A DNA stretch of 53,783 bases from JAOAIV01 sp038849555 (GCA_038849555.1 JAWCMT010000007.1:1-53783), one strand, 5' to 3'. Counted from the stretch's first letter, positions 41,363 through 50,620 are shown. The notes: a model not told the origin generated them from the sequence alone. Numbers and translations are program-made.

Positions 41363-44155
41363 TCAATGTTTTAGCTGCTTCTTGATGGCCTCTTTCGCGG
41401 TTTTCACAGCTTCCTGCAGCTTTTCCGGTTGGGTTCCGCCGCCTTGGGCAAAGTTGGGTTTTCCACCACCGCCACCACCAATTATAGGCGCAGCAGCTTT
41501 GACCACTTCGCCAGCGTTGACGCCTTTTTCCACTGCAACTTTTCCCGCCATTACGAGAACCCGCGCGTTTTTCTCGTCTACCGCAAAAAACAGTGCAACC
41601 GCTGCCTCGTTTCGCTTTACTATTTCATTCGCAGTTTGCACCATGCGGTCGATGTCCACCTCNNNNNNNNNNTCAACAATTATTACCCCATTGATTTCCT
41701 CGGCTTGCTCTGCTGCTTTCGGTTGCTCCAGCGCTGCGCTGTCTCTTGCCGCTAGCTCCTTAATTAGTCTGCGATTCTCCACGTTGGCTTCCTTCAGCTC
41801 TTTCACGAGTTTCTCAGCGGTTTTATCCAGCTTCTCCAGCGGCGCGCCTAAAATCTCCGAAACCTTCCACAACAGCCGCTCCTGCTGCTGCACCGCCTTC
41901 AACGCCTGAAGCCCAACCGCGTACACAAGCCGCTCCACACCGTCCTGGATACGCTCCGTGTAGAGAATCTTTATAAACCCTATCTCGCCTGTCCGCTTCA
42001 AGTGTGTTCCAGCGCAAGCTTCCACATCCCAGTCGCCCGTTTTGACCACGCGGATGTCCTTTCCAGGCACAGCGCCGCCCTGATAAAGCCTGAAACCATA
42101 CTGCGCTTCCGCCTGGCTTCTCGGCATCCACACAGTCGTAACCTGCATATCCGCTAAAACAGCTTGATTTGCGAGAGTTTCAATTTTATGTATCTCTTCA
42201 GGCGTTAAGCGGCGATAATGCGAAATATCCAGCCGCGTGCTCTCCAAGCCTTTCTGGGTGCCATGCTGCCAAACATGCTCGCCTAACACGCGCCTTGCAG
42301 CGCCATTAACCAAGTGCGTAGCCGTATGCGCCTTCATAAGCGCGTAACGCTTATCCCAGTCAAGCATGCCCTTGACAACCGCGCCCACTTTAAGCGCAGA
42401 GGCATCCTTAACCCGGTGCAGAATGACTCGACCTACCTTCTGCACATCCACAACCTCTACTTTCGCGTCACCGAGCAGCAGGAATCCCTGGTCTGCGGGT
42501 TGGCCGCCGCCTTCAGGATAAAAGTAAGTGCGGTCCAAGACAACGTGTTGTCCATTGATTATTTTGAGAATTTTCGCTTCGAACTCTCTCACATAGGCAT
42601 CTGCATAATACATTTGCTCGGTTGGCGGCAAATCCGCCACCGCAGCTTCCAAGTCGGCTTCCACTTTCACTTCTTCCTCTTCGGTGGGCTTCTCCGCCTG
42701 CATGTGCCTCTTCGCGATTAAAGTGTAGAAGTCTTCAGGAACCTCGACAGCTATGCCTTCCGCCTCTGCCACTTCTTTAACAATTTCAGGCGGCAGCCCA
42801 TGAGAATCATATAGCTCAGAAAGAGTTGCCTCTGCCAAGCGGTTGACGCTCTTGGCTTTAAGCTCCGAGGCGATCCGCTTTACCATGCCTTCGCCTCTCT
42901 TCAGCGTCTCAGTGAACTTTTCCTCCTCTGCCTTCAGCAGCTCCATAATCTCGTTGCGCATAGCTTTGATGTGCGGATAATCCTTGGACCAGTAATCAAC
43001 CTGCAAATCAACAATGTCATAAAGCCTATCCGAAATTCCCAGCATCCTCAGCAGACGGTAAACTCGGCGGAACAGAAGCCGCGCCAAATAGCCTTCATGA
43101 ATGTTTGATGGCACAATGCCTTCTGAAAGCATGAAGCTTAGGCACTTCGTGTGATCTGCAACTGCAAAAGCGTTCTCGATGGGCACCAGCACCCTATCCA
43201 AATCGTCCACATCTAAGCCGACGAGCTTGGCCACTTGGCGTCGCGCGTTCAATCTATTCGCCGTCTTATCAATGCTCACCAATCCAGAGTACTTCGCCAC
43301 GGAAAACAGCAACTCATTATCAGGCTTTAACCCTGCCATAGCGAAAATCTTGTCAAGCATGCCGCCGTACACGGCGTGGAAGCAGCTTGGCACGCCCTGC
43401 GAGAGCCACGCGAAGCGGTCAAGCCCGTAGCCTGTGTCCACGGTGCGTATGGGCAGCTTGATGAACTCGCCGTTAACGACTTTATACTGCATGAAAACAA
43501 GCGTTGCAACTTCTAAGCCGCCGATGATGCACTCTACGTCGGGGCCTGCGTTTCCGCCGCCGACCCAAACGTCCTCCTTATACGTGACATCCTCGGATTT
43601 AACGCCTAAAACCTCCGTGACAAACTCGTGGTGATAGCGCACTGTGACGTCTTTCCAGTAAACCTCCAAATCAGGATAATTAAACGCGTGAGCGCCGCCC
43701 ATTTCAAAAATGGTCAAGTGCCTGCCGAACGTTGGCCCAGTATTCCCAATGTCAACCAGCCTGATGCATGGCTGCGCGATAACCAGCGGGTTAGCAGGCG
43801 GCGGCGCGATGCCCTCGGTTACGTATGGTTGGAAGTCAATTATGCTGGCATGTGTCAAGTAAATATCGTTTCGCCACCTCGCCACAACAGGGTAAGGCCT
43901 AATTCGCATATGATTGTGCTTCTCAAAGAAGGAGAGAAACGCCTCCCGCATCTCGGGGAGACTGTATCTTTTCCTTGTCGGCGGATTCTTCAGAAACGTG
44001 TAGCATGCGCATCCGTCGGAAGATGATTCGCCACAAGTTTCCTGCTCAGCATTCTGTGTCCAAAAATATTCCCCGCAACCAGGACAAAGCTTTCTAATGA
44101 ACCCTTCTTCCTTAAAGAACTTAAGCGCATATTCCTCTGCTGGAAACCTCTTCAA
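41363..44155 (-). CDS. alaS: Alanyl-tRNA synthetase, archaeal type (contains 10-N gap)
   Basis: 930 codons. Archaeal features: an N-terminal Cys cluster (LCPGCGEYFWT), class II core with RWRNDIYLTHASIIDFQPYV (motif 2 region) and IFEMGGAHAFNYPD, then the editing domain with HTATHLVNGAARRVLG and the CAGTHLKRTG motif, and a C-terminal DHHA1 domain with IIGGGGGGKPNFAQGGG. The 10-N run at 41663-41672 lies in the linker before DHHA1; frame is kept across it only if the gap is close to 10 or differs by a multiple of 3. TTG 44155 is the start, with AGAGG upstream. Confidence 0.95.
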   Translation of the reverse strand: MKRFPAEEYALKFFKEEGFIRKLCPGCGEYFWTQNAEQETCGESSSDGCACYTFLKNPPTRKRYSLPEMREAFLSFFEKHNHMRIRPYPVVARWRNDIYLTHASIIDFQPYVTEGIAPPPANPLVIAQPCIRLVDIGNTGPTFGRHLTIFEMGGAHAFNYPDLEVYWKDVTVRYHHEFVTEVLGVKSEDVTYKEDVWVGGGNAGPDVECIIGGLEVATLVFMQYKVVNGEFIKLPIRTVDTGYGLDRFAWLSQGVPSCFHAVYGGMLDKIFAMAGLKPDNELLFSVAKYSGLVSIDKTANRLNARRQVAKLVGLDVDDLDRVLVPIENAFAVADHTKCLSFMLSEGIVPSNIHEGYLARLLFRRVYRLLRMLGISDRLYDIVDLQVDYWSKDYPHIKAMRNEIMELLKAEEEKFTETLKRGEGMVKRIASELKAKSVNRLAEATLSELYDSHGLPPEIVKEVAEAEGIAVEVPEDFYTLIAKRHMQAEKPTEEEEVKVEADLEAAVADLPPTEQMYYADAYVREFEAKILKIINGQHVVLDRTYFYPEGGGQPADQGFLLLGDAKVEVVDVQKVGRVILHRVKDASALKVGAVVKGMLDWDKRYALMKAHTATHLVNGAARRVLGEHVWQHGTQKGLESTRLDISHYRRLTPEEIHKIETLANQAVLADMQVTTVWMPRSQAEAQYGFRLYQGGAVPGKDIRVVKTGDWDVEACAGTHLKRTGEIGFIKILYTERIQDGVERLVYAVGLQALKAVQQQERLLWKVSEILGAPLEKLDKTAEKLVKELKEANVENRRLIKELAARDSAALEQPKAAEQAEEINGVIIVXXXXEVDIDRMVQTANEIVKRNEAAVALFFAVDEKNARVLVMAGKVAVEKGVNAGEVVKAAAPIIGGGGGGKPNFAQGGGTQPEKLQEAVKTAKEAIKKQLKH
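41663..41672. other. 10-N assembly gap inside alaS
   Basis: Placeholder of the same length as the gap in the GT2 gene; here it happens to keep the frame. Confidence 0.95.
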
Positions 44156-44342
44156 ACCTCTACGACACTCCGCTTACGATTGGGGCTACCTATTTTAAAG
44201 GGGTTACGGAGTTCAACGATTTAAACCATTTCGCCTCAAAACAAAATGGCGATAGAGCAATGACTGTTGCATAATCCCACAACCCTCAGCGTTTGGTTCT
44301 TGCTTACAAATAACCTATTACAAACGCAATTAAATTAGTGGT

Positions 44343-44396
44343 GTTCTATAGTTTAGTACAATTGTTCTAAAGTGTAGAATTAAATATCAGGTTCTA
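44343..44396 (+). promoter_or_regulatory. GTTCTA operator set and box A, cassette 1
   Basis: GTTCTA at 44343, 44364 and 44391, inverted TAGAAT at 44375, and TAGTACA between the first two. A TATA-like ATTAAATAT at 44379-44387 would start transcription near 44410. The first two boxes start 21 bp apart, on one face of the helix. Confidence 0.55.
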
Positions 44397-44411
44397 CTAA
44401 TGATGCTGTTG

Positions 44412-44428
44412 CAAGACAAACAGTCTTG
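44412..44428 (+). promoter_or_regulatory. 5'-leader hairpin, cassette 1
   Basis: CAAGAC, loop AAACA, GTCTTG: a perfect 6-bp stem at the predicted 5' end of the mRNA, ending 15 nt before ATG 44444. Identical in cassette 2. Confidence 0.5.
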
Positions 44429-44487
44429 ACAGAGACGAGAAGCATGAAGCTTGAAATCAAAGCAGCTGTGTACTGCTGCTTCTGGGC

Positions 44488-45336
44488 ATGCTCGCCTTCT
44501 CTGCCTCACCGCAAAGCAGCATAAAGATTGCTAGCGCAGTACTTAACGGAAGCGTGATTTACGGCATACCCGCCCAAATGGACGCTACAGAAGCGCAAGC
44601 AACCATCGACGGCTGCGCAGCCATAAGATACTACTTCTCCCTCACTGGGCGCTACGCCTATTTAGAAAACTATTGCGGAGCTAATACACAGAATTACTAT
44701 GTCTACAGTGTCGCAAACTACTTGGAAACCTATCCTTACGATTTTGCAACAGCGTTCTACAAGGGGCACTCCACATGTCTTCCGCCAGGCCATCGGCTAA
44801 ATCCCTGCGTGCATAATCACACGGTGCTTTATGACAATGACGGCGGCGCTGACGCCGACCTCATCTGGGACAAGGAAATTGGATTACGCACAGTTAACCA
44901 TAGGCATGATTTCGTGTTCCTATGGAGCTGCGGCACGGCAAACGAGGCTCAGATAGGCGGCATCAACGGGACTCACACATGGGGCATGGCTGCTTCGTGG
45001 CTTAAACGAACAAACCTAAATCTTACTGGTTACACTACGCCTGATGGAAGCCGCCACTGCTTCATAGGCTGGCAATACGCCTCAAAGCCGTTCTCCCAAT
45101 CCACAGGCCACATGTCATATACATATCAGATTTTCGCCTCAATGTTCTTCTACTACGTCACCTACGGCGGCTACACAATAAATGGCGCCTTGGATAGAGC
45201 ATCTAGGAATTACCTTGGTCGTCCTTTCGTGAACAGCACAATCTATCAAGGGTGGTGGGAGTATTTTCCTGAACAAAACGTTACCCTTCTCTGCAAAATT
45301 AGAGTCTGGGGCGACGGAAGCATGAGCCTACCGTAA
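44488..45336 (+). CDS. Secreted clan CD (caspase/gingipain-like) peptidase homologue 1, frameshifted signal peptide
   Basis: The body (282 codons) shows FATAFYKGHSTC with His94, then a hydrophobic strand ending in a Cys, DFVFLWSCGTAN (Cys148), then HCFIGWQYASKPF and FYYVTYGGYTINGALDRAS. That order fits clan CD cysteine peptidases: His after a strand and glycine, Cys after the next strand, then a Phe-x-Gly strand and a final helix. The real start should be ATG 44444, as in the paralogue; adding one A in the run at 44454-44456 gives a full signal peptide (MKLENQSSC, LLLLGMLAFSASP). As written the gene starts at 44488 with a clipped signal. Several NxT/S sites. Peptidase activity is inference. 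Confidence 0.7.
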   Translation: MLAFSASPQSSIKIASAVLNGSVIYGIPAQMDATEAQATIDGCAAIRYYFSLTGRYAYLENYCGANTQNYYVYSVANYLETYPYDFATAFYKGHSTCLPPGHRLNPCVHNHTVLYDNDGGADADLIWDKEIGLRTVNHRHDFVFLWSCGTANEAQIGGINGTHTWGMAASWLKRTNLNLTGYTTPDGSRHCFIGWQYASKPFSQSTGHMSYTYQIFASMFFYYVTYGGYTINGALDRASRNYLGRPFVNSTIYQGWWEYFPEQNVTLLCKIRVWGDGSMSLP

Positions 45337-45350
45337 GGAGCGGATGGTAA

Positions 45351-46439
45351 ATGGATATGTCTATAAAACGGATTTACGTGGCTTTGGTTCTTACATTTGT
45401 TCTAACCTTTTCACTTGTCCAAGGTTCTACGTGTGCTGCTGAATCAGTTGCCCAGAAGAAAACATTGTCACTTCTGACTGATGTCATTATGCTCGACTTG
45501 GCAAAGTACAACATGACTTTGCTGTACGACCAAGTATCTTATCCTGCAGAATATGGCGGTATTGCTGAAGAGGAAGTGCGCTATAAACTTGAAGCCAATG
45601 GAAGTAAACTGGATGCTACTGCCGTGTATAGAAACAATGCTTTGGCATATTGCCTTATAGACGCTCTTGAACGATCAAGGCCGCCATTTTACACTCAAGC
45701 GCAACCTGCTAACCTCATTGACAAAGTTAAGGGTTTCCTTGATAGGTATCAAAAGTGGGCTGGGTCCCCCCGGTATCAAGAACTAAAAGATATACTGGAC
45801 ATGGTCAGCAAGGTTGAAAGTACAACAGTGACGCTGGGCAATGTGAAACTGACCATGTTAGTCGAAGGAAGTTTCGCATCTTTCCAGTGGGCATATTCAT
45901 ACGATGGCTTTGAACAACCTGGAATGGACGTTAGTTTCCGCGACGGCGACATCTGGAGTTTCGGCGACATATATGGCATCTTCAAAGTTGGTAGTACCAC
46001 CATAAAAGTCTCTCGGGAAGAGGCCATTAGCATTGCGAGGGAGCAGGCGAAGAACTTCTCGTGGAAAGTAGGTTTAGACGCTGATGCAACTGAAGTAAAA
46101 GACTTCACAATACTGGAAACGCCTGTCAAAGCGGAGCTTAGCATGCAAGCGCGGGAGCCGCTGACTTTGTATCCTTTCTGGCGCATAACCCTATACCTTG
46201 ATAAGGCGTATCCTGGCGGCGTTATAGGCATCGTAGTCGGCGTCTGGGCTGACACAGGCGAAGTCAGATACATCGAAGCACTAAGCTACGGCGGAGCCGC
46301 CCCACCTGAAGCCACACCTACTTCTACAACGCCCACATCGCCGGCAACGGATATGCGCTTAATAGCCGCGGCAACTTTGGCAGTAATTGCAGCAGCCACT
46401 ATCACAACAGTACTCCTCAAGAAGAAAAGAAGCAAATAG
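45351..46439 (+). CDS. Membrane-anchored ectodomain protein with PepSY-like segment 1
   Basis: 362 aa. Signal peptide (about 5-28, IYVALVLTFVLTFSLVQG), an extracellular domain beginning LDLAKYNMTLLYD, a conserved FRDGDIWSFGDIYGIFKVG block, then REEAISIAREQAKNFS, LYPFWRITLYLDKAYPGG and VWADTGEVRYIEAL, which together read like a PepSY domain. A Pro/Thr linker precedes the C-terminal membrane helix and a KKKRSK stop-transfer tail. AAGGAG lies before the ATG; 14 bp after the peptidase-like gene. PepSY domains often inhibit proteases, so it may restrain the partner at the cell surface (inference). Confidence 0.65.
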   Translation: MDMSIKRIYVALVLTFVLTFSLVQGSTCAAESVAQKKTLSLLTDVIMLDLAKYNMTLLYDQVSYPAEYGGIAEEEVRYKLEANGSKLDATAVYRNNALAYCLIDALERSRPPFYTQAQPANLIDKVKGFLDRYQKWAGSPRYQELKDILDMVSKVESTTVTLGNVKLTMLVEGSFASFQWAYSYDGFEQPGMDVSFRDGDIWSFGDIYGIFKVGSTTIKVSREEAISIAREQAKNFSWKVGLDADATEVKDFTILETPVKAELSMQAREPLTLYPFWRITLYLDKAYPGGVIGIVVGVWADTGEVRYIEALSYGGAAPPEATPTSTTPTSPATDMRLIAAATLAVIAAATITTVLLKKKRSK

Positions 46440-46450
46440 ACCAATCACTT

Positions 46451-46466
46451 CCCTCCTTTTTCTATT
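46451..46466 (+). terminator. T-rich terminator after cassette 1
   Basis: CCCTCCTTTTTCTATT just after the stop codon. Cassette 2 has a closely similar CCTCC plus T-run at the same place. Confidence 0.5.
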
Positions 46467-46569
46467 CAAGCTTTATTCAAAAGTAGTGTCCTAAACTGCA
46501 GAGCTAAAGCAATCTTTTCTGGCACACTATAAATCAGTGGATTTCTGTTGCAAAGGATACCTGCTCATT

Positions 46570-48453
46570 TCACGCTTTCCTTTGAAGGTATTTTTCTATT
46601 TCTTTTTCCGCATTGTCCGCCTTGATGAAGATTGGCACGTTCTCGATGCCTGTGGCAATATAGCTGCTGAGCAGCCATTCGCCCGGTGCAAACTCCAATG
46701 TCTTTTCGAGAATTCCTTTGTCAATCATGAACGTATCGCTCACCAGCGTCCTATCGTATGGTCGTGGTAGCGTGCCCACAAAGTAGGTGTGCAGCTGCTG
46801 CAACGCGTTTGTGTTCAGGTATGCGATGCGCTGGGTGGCTATGCATACGCCTAAGCCGTATTTGCGGCCCTGCCGAAGAAGCGTTTCCACATGCTGAGAG
46901 CACTTGCCTTCTATTCCGCTTTCTTTGTTGCTGACGAACTCCTGCGCCTCATCGAACACGACAAGTATGTAGGGTTTAACTGTGAATCTCCTTTTTCGCC
47001 TCACCAGCAAATCCTGTGTTAAGCTTATGGCAAGCTCCTTAATGGTGAACGGATCGCTTATTGATATCACAACCAGCCGTGTTGACTTATCCTCCAGTAA
47101 CTCGCGGATGCCCTCTGCCGTCAAGCCCGCAGCGGCTTTGTCTTCTTTCTCGTTTCGCTTCTTGAATAGGTCTAAAATGGTGTTTCGCGTGGTGGCCCAA
47201 GCATACAATCCGCTTTTGTCGTGAACTTTGAATCGTTCAACAGTGTCCTGTGCGACGCCATCGATGTAGCTGACAAACTCTTCACTGACCTCTTGACTCT
47301 CGCTTAAGCCATGCTTCTCCACAAACTCCAGCACGGCATCGTGAATGGCATCCACTGCGTTCTGATAGTGCGGCTTGCCGATGGCGTCCTTTCGCTGATC
47401 ATCAAGCTCTTCCAAAAACGCGGCGTAAGTGGGAATCTTTTGCTTAGGCTTAGTGTAATAAGAAAGCTTGCCCTGATCCATTATCGCTTGCAGCCCCCTC
47501 TTTGTTCGCTGATCAGTTTCATACTCGCGCGGCTTAACCACCGAGTTGAAAAACTGCTCCAGCGAGTCAATGCGATGCTCCAGAATAACCTTAGCCTTCA
47601 CATTCGGATCCGCCAGCACATCTAACAATAGAAACGTGTATTCGCAGCTTATATCAAAAATAACCATCTTGGTATTCTCTTCAGTTGTGTGCAGCAATAT
47701 GCGCCTGAGAATGTTAGACATTAAATTACTTTTCCCGCCGCCGGTGAAAGCGAAAACGCCGAAATGATATCTGATAAGCTTTTCAAAATCCACGTAAATC
47801 GGTATCGCCGCGTTGCTGGCTTCAAACATTTTAATCAAACCAAGCCTCGGGTCAAGCCGCGCATCTTTCACAGTCTTTGTCGGGTCAACACCGAGCGAGG
47901 CGGCGATTTTCTGGTTATACATGCGATTTATCATTTCGCCATTCAAAACGTAAACGGAGCTGCCCACTATGGGATACGAAAAGCCCTTGACAAACTCAAA
48001 CTCGCATTCCCGATTAATAATCAAATCGTAATTTATGGGGATGGCATCTATCTGGATCATCATTGTTGAAGTGTCATCTGTCTGCCAGTCCTCCTCGCTC
48101 TGCTCGATGATTTCAAACTGCATCGGGTAATAGCCATGATCACCTAAGCCGCGCAAACCAAAATGCTCAGGCCAAACGCGGCTAATCTCCATCAAAGTAT
48201 AACGCGTTGAGCCCTCGCTTGCCCGCTTAAAATTCCGCACCGCAAGCAGCATGCCCTCCTCAAGCAAACCCATCAGGTCCTTTTGATACTCAATCTTGAC
48301 GCGGCACTGGTAGCGGGCGCCCGTGCCTGTAACCTTAGCTTCTTCTCCACCGCCGAAGTAGCGTGGAATAACCGCAGCCAAGCGGCCGCGGAACTTGCCG
48401 TCAAAATCCGTGAAACAATGGCTGTTAATGGCTTTCTCGTCTTGCCTGTTCAA
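46570..48453 (-). CDS. herA: HerA-like hexameric DNA translocase
   Basis: FtsK/HerA-type ATPase, 627 aa, which pumps DNA for end resection with NurA. N-terminal HAS-like barrel (about 15-150), Walker A FTGGGKSN at about 237-243 (Ala at the first Gly position), KMVIFDISCEYTF, Walker B YILVVFDEAQEF near residue 495, and the arginine-finger region LLRQGRKYGLGVCIATQR. TTG start inside the end of nurA (29-bp overlap) gives strict coupling. No mre11 or rad50 is adjacent, so this may be a stand-alone or defence-linked HerA-NurA pair. Confidence 0.85.
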   Translation of the reverse strand: MNRQDEKAINSHCFTDFDGKFRGRLAAVIPRYFGGGEEAKVTGTGARYQCRVKIEYQKDLMGLLEEGMLLAVRNFKRASEGSTRYTLMEISRVWPEHFGLRGLGDHGYYPMQFEIIEQSEEDWQTDDTSTMMIQIDAIPINYDLIINRECEFEFVKGFSYPIVGSSVYVLNGEMINRMYNQKIAASLGVDPTKTVKDARLDPRLGLIKMFEASNAAIPIYVDFEKLIRYHFGVFAFTGGGKSNLMSNILRRILLHTTEENTKMVIFDISCEYTFLLLDVLADPNVKAKVILEHRIDSLEQFFNSVVKPREYETDQRTKRGLQAIMDQGKLSYYTKPKQKIPTYAAFLEELDDQRKDAIGKPHYQNAVDAIHDAVLEFVEKHGLSESQEVSEEFVSYIDGVAQDTVERFKVHDKSGLYAWATTRNTILDLFKKRNEKEDKAAAGLTAEGIRELLEDKSTRLVVISISDPFTIKELAISLTQDLLVRRKRRFTVKPYILVVFDEAQEFVSNKESGIEGKCSQHVETLLRQGRKYGLGVCIATQRIAYLNTNALQQLHTYFVGTLPRPYDRTLVSDTFMIDKGILEKTLEFAPGEWLLSSYIATGIENVPIFIKADNAEKEIEKYLQRKA

Positions 48454-50347
48454 TGCTTGCTCGCCTCTCTCGGAAAGTGCTCATGTAGAATATGAACTTG
48501 CGCAATTTATGATTATTCAAAATCCAAGCTGCCGTTGTGTCCACGACGCATTTAAATTGGCTGTAATTCCACTTAGCCACCTTATCCGCGATAAAAAGCG
48601 CCTTATTATGCCCGAAGGCTTCCGGGATATTGGCGGGCGCCATAGCCACCAGAATGCTCATGGCTAAGTTATGCAGCCTGTTAGGCACATCTTTATCCCT
48701 AAACAGCATGGTCTCCAATGGCTCCAGCGTGCCGTCACTTAGCTCATTGCAGAACTGCATAACGCTTTCAGGCTTATAATCGTATTCGGGGTACGCCAAT
48801 CGATCAACTAGCAGCACGTTGCTTCGCAGCATCGGATCCGTCTTAGCCTGGCTTAGCTGCACGTAGGTTTTCAAGAAAGCTTTTTCAAGGCCTATTTTGT
48901 TTTTTATGGCTCCTGTAACGTAGCCTTTCCGCTTTTGCCTATCAGGCAGCATGGTTCTAAATGCGGAATCATACTCGATGAGGCTCCATGGCGGCTGAAT
49001 CTGCTCCGAGTTAAAGATGCTCGCTGACTGGAGTATCATGCGATCCGTGTTAGGCAAATCCTGCAGCGCTTCCAGCCTAAGCTGTGTTTTCAATAAGCCT
49101 TCCTGATGCATTATGGGGATTAGTTGCCGCTGGAAGTCACGTGCCGCGGTATCCTTGGTGACGCCTATAAGCAGTATGCGCCTCTTCCAGCATTCCTCCA
49201 TGAGCATGTGCAGCGTGAAAAGCGTGAGAAACGCGGTGTCAAGCGTCGTCAGCCACTGCTCCTTGCCGTCTTTCACAATTCTCATGGCGCCTGCGGATTC
49301 TTCTCTAGGCGACTTGGAAAATATACTATCCCCTATGGCAACAGTGAGCTTTTTTATGCGCTCCCAGCTGGAAGTGTACTTTTCGCTTAGCTTGTAAACG
49401 CCCTCTTCCTCGATCAGTATTTCCTTTTTAACGAGATTTTTGAGGGCTCGTTCGATTCTACGGGCTCTTTTCTCATCTGCAACACCAAATTCTGCTTTAA
49501 TCTGCTCAAAAGTTATTTTGCCTTGCTTTTTGATGAGGTTTACTATTGCATAGCGGAGATAATCCGCTCTGGGCGGCGGCAAGCCTAAACCATCATTGCA
49601 GACGAGATGCCGCGCTAAAGCTAAATCATTAACGTCAACCGCAACATTGTCCACTTTGCAGCCGAGAATACTGCATTTGGCAGTCCAGAACTCCATTTTA
49701 GACGTGTCATAAAGCAAGCTTGCACGTTCCACCGATAAGCTCCTGTCAAGCAGGATTATCCGCGTTTCTTGTTTTGGATCTGTGGCAAGCTTGAAGGCGA
49801 GGTAATACTCTGAAAAAGTCATTATTGAATTAGCGATGGTGGCATTACTTATTATGCCCTCGTCTGTAAGCACTTTACTTGGGCTTACTTCGCCGGGCTG
49901 TTCCTGAGCAAAGAAAGCCTGATCCACTTCCGGGATTTCGTTAATGTACATGGGCACCACGCTGGATATTCCCATGCTCTGCTGTAGCGTTTTCTTGTCA
50001 TACCTAACTTGCGGCGCTGTATTCTCCGAAAAAGTCACAGTTCCCGTCGCCGCGTATGCACCGCCGAAAAAGATAACCATATCAAACATGGGCCGCGAGT
50101 ACATAGTGCCATCTACACCGGCGAAGCGAACACTTGTTTGGCCGAAGAATTCCGCCGCAGTGCGCCAAGCCTCGCTTGAGTTGAAACCCGCCCTAATCAG
50201 GTCAGCCAGTAACTCGCTATACAGATTTTTCAGCGAGGCAAAACGTTGCTCATACTCAGAGATCTGCCTAGTCGCGCTTTGCTTCAGCGCGTTACACGTT
50301 TGCTTTACCGCGTCGCTCAGCGGAGGCACCGACATTCCAATTGTCAC
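48425..50347 (-). CDS. nurA: NurA-domain nuclease with internal winged helix
   Basis: 640 aa, much longer than common NurA (about 300-450). The NurA core shows RFAGVDGTMYSRP (Asp79) and RIILLDRSLS (Asp201), with a third acidic site likely in VLLVDRLAYPEYD near residue 545. A winged helix is inserted at about residues 265-330 (AIVNLIKKQGKITFEQIKAE, RIERALKNLVKKEIL). The N-terminal 60 residues are a coiled coil. GTG 50347 or ATG 50335. Partner of herA downstream. Metal-dependent 5'-3' exonuclease activity is expected from the family. Confidence 0.78.
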   Translation of the reverse strand: MTIGMSVPPLSDAVKQTCNALKQSATRQISEYEQRFASLKNLYSELLADLIRAGFNSSEAWRTAAEFFGQTSVRFAGVDGTMYSRPMFDMVIFFGGAYAATGTVTFSENTAPQVRYDKKTLQQSMGISSVVPMYINEIPEVDQAFFAQEQPGEVSPSKVLTDEGIISNATIANSIMTFSEYYLAFKLATDPKQETRIILLDRSLSVERASLLYDTSKMEFWTAKCSILGCKVDNVAVDVNDLALARHLVCNDGLGLPPPRADYLRYAIVNLIKKQGKITFEQIKAEFGVADEKRARRIERALKNLVKKEILIEEEGVYKLSEKYTSSWERIKKLTVAIGDSIFSKSPREESAGAMRIVKDGKEQWLTTLDTAFLTLFTLHMLMEECWKRRILLIGVTKDTAARDFQRQLIPIMHQEGLLKTQLRLEALQDLPNTDRMILQSASIFNSEQIQPPWSLIEYDSAFRTMLPDRQKRKGYVTGAIKNKIGLEKAFLKTYVQLSQAKTDPMLRSNVLLVDRLAYPEYDYKPESVMQFCNELSDGTLEPLETMLFRDKDVPNRLHNLAMSILVAMAPANIPEAFGHNKALFIADKVAKWNYSQFKCVVDTTAAWILNNHKLRKFIFYMSTFRERRASIEQARRESH

Positions 50348-50620
50348 CTGCCAACTAACTTCTCTTATTCAAACATAAAAAAGATTGTTAACACGTAAAA
50401 CGCTAAAATCAACTTCTACATATCTCTTAATCCGTTTGCGCATGTCAAGATTCTCTAAGTAAATGCGATTTTTATATGCATGATTTTGCCAATTCAATGT
50501 TGCCTTTTTGAAATGTGTATGCGTTCACTGAAACAGATTCAAAATTCAATCTCGGTAAGTTCCGCATAGGTTGGTCTACTTTATCGCCCAAACTCGATTG
50601 CTTCTAACTAACTGCGAATC
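50348..50620. other. Intergenic region between nurA and leader repeat 2
   Basis: Divergent spacer. It must hold the nurA promoter (minus-strand CTTTTTTATG near 50370-50380 is one candidate). An AT-rich GATTTTTATATGC at 50466-50478 could be a second TATA element on either strand. No ORF of weight follows it, so an RNA is possible but unsupported. Confidence 0.35.

Larger units (their letters stand above)
44327..44451 (+). repeat. 125-bp leader repeat, copy 1
   Basis: Matches 50621-50745 with two substitutions (A/G at 44371, C/T at 44388) and no gaps. It starts at CAATT, covers promoter and 5' leader, and ends three codons into the gene (ATGAAGCT). Beyond both edges the two loci do not match. 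Direct repeats 6294 bp apart. Confidence 0.95.

Noticed and set aside
45776..46273. Minus-strand 165-codon frame across the first PepSY-like gene
   Set aside because: Antisense shadow; the plus-strand frame has signal peptide, anchor helix and a paralogue with the same layout.
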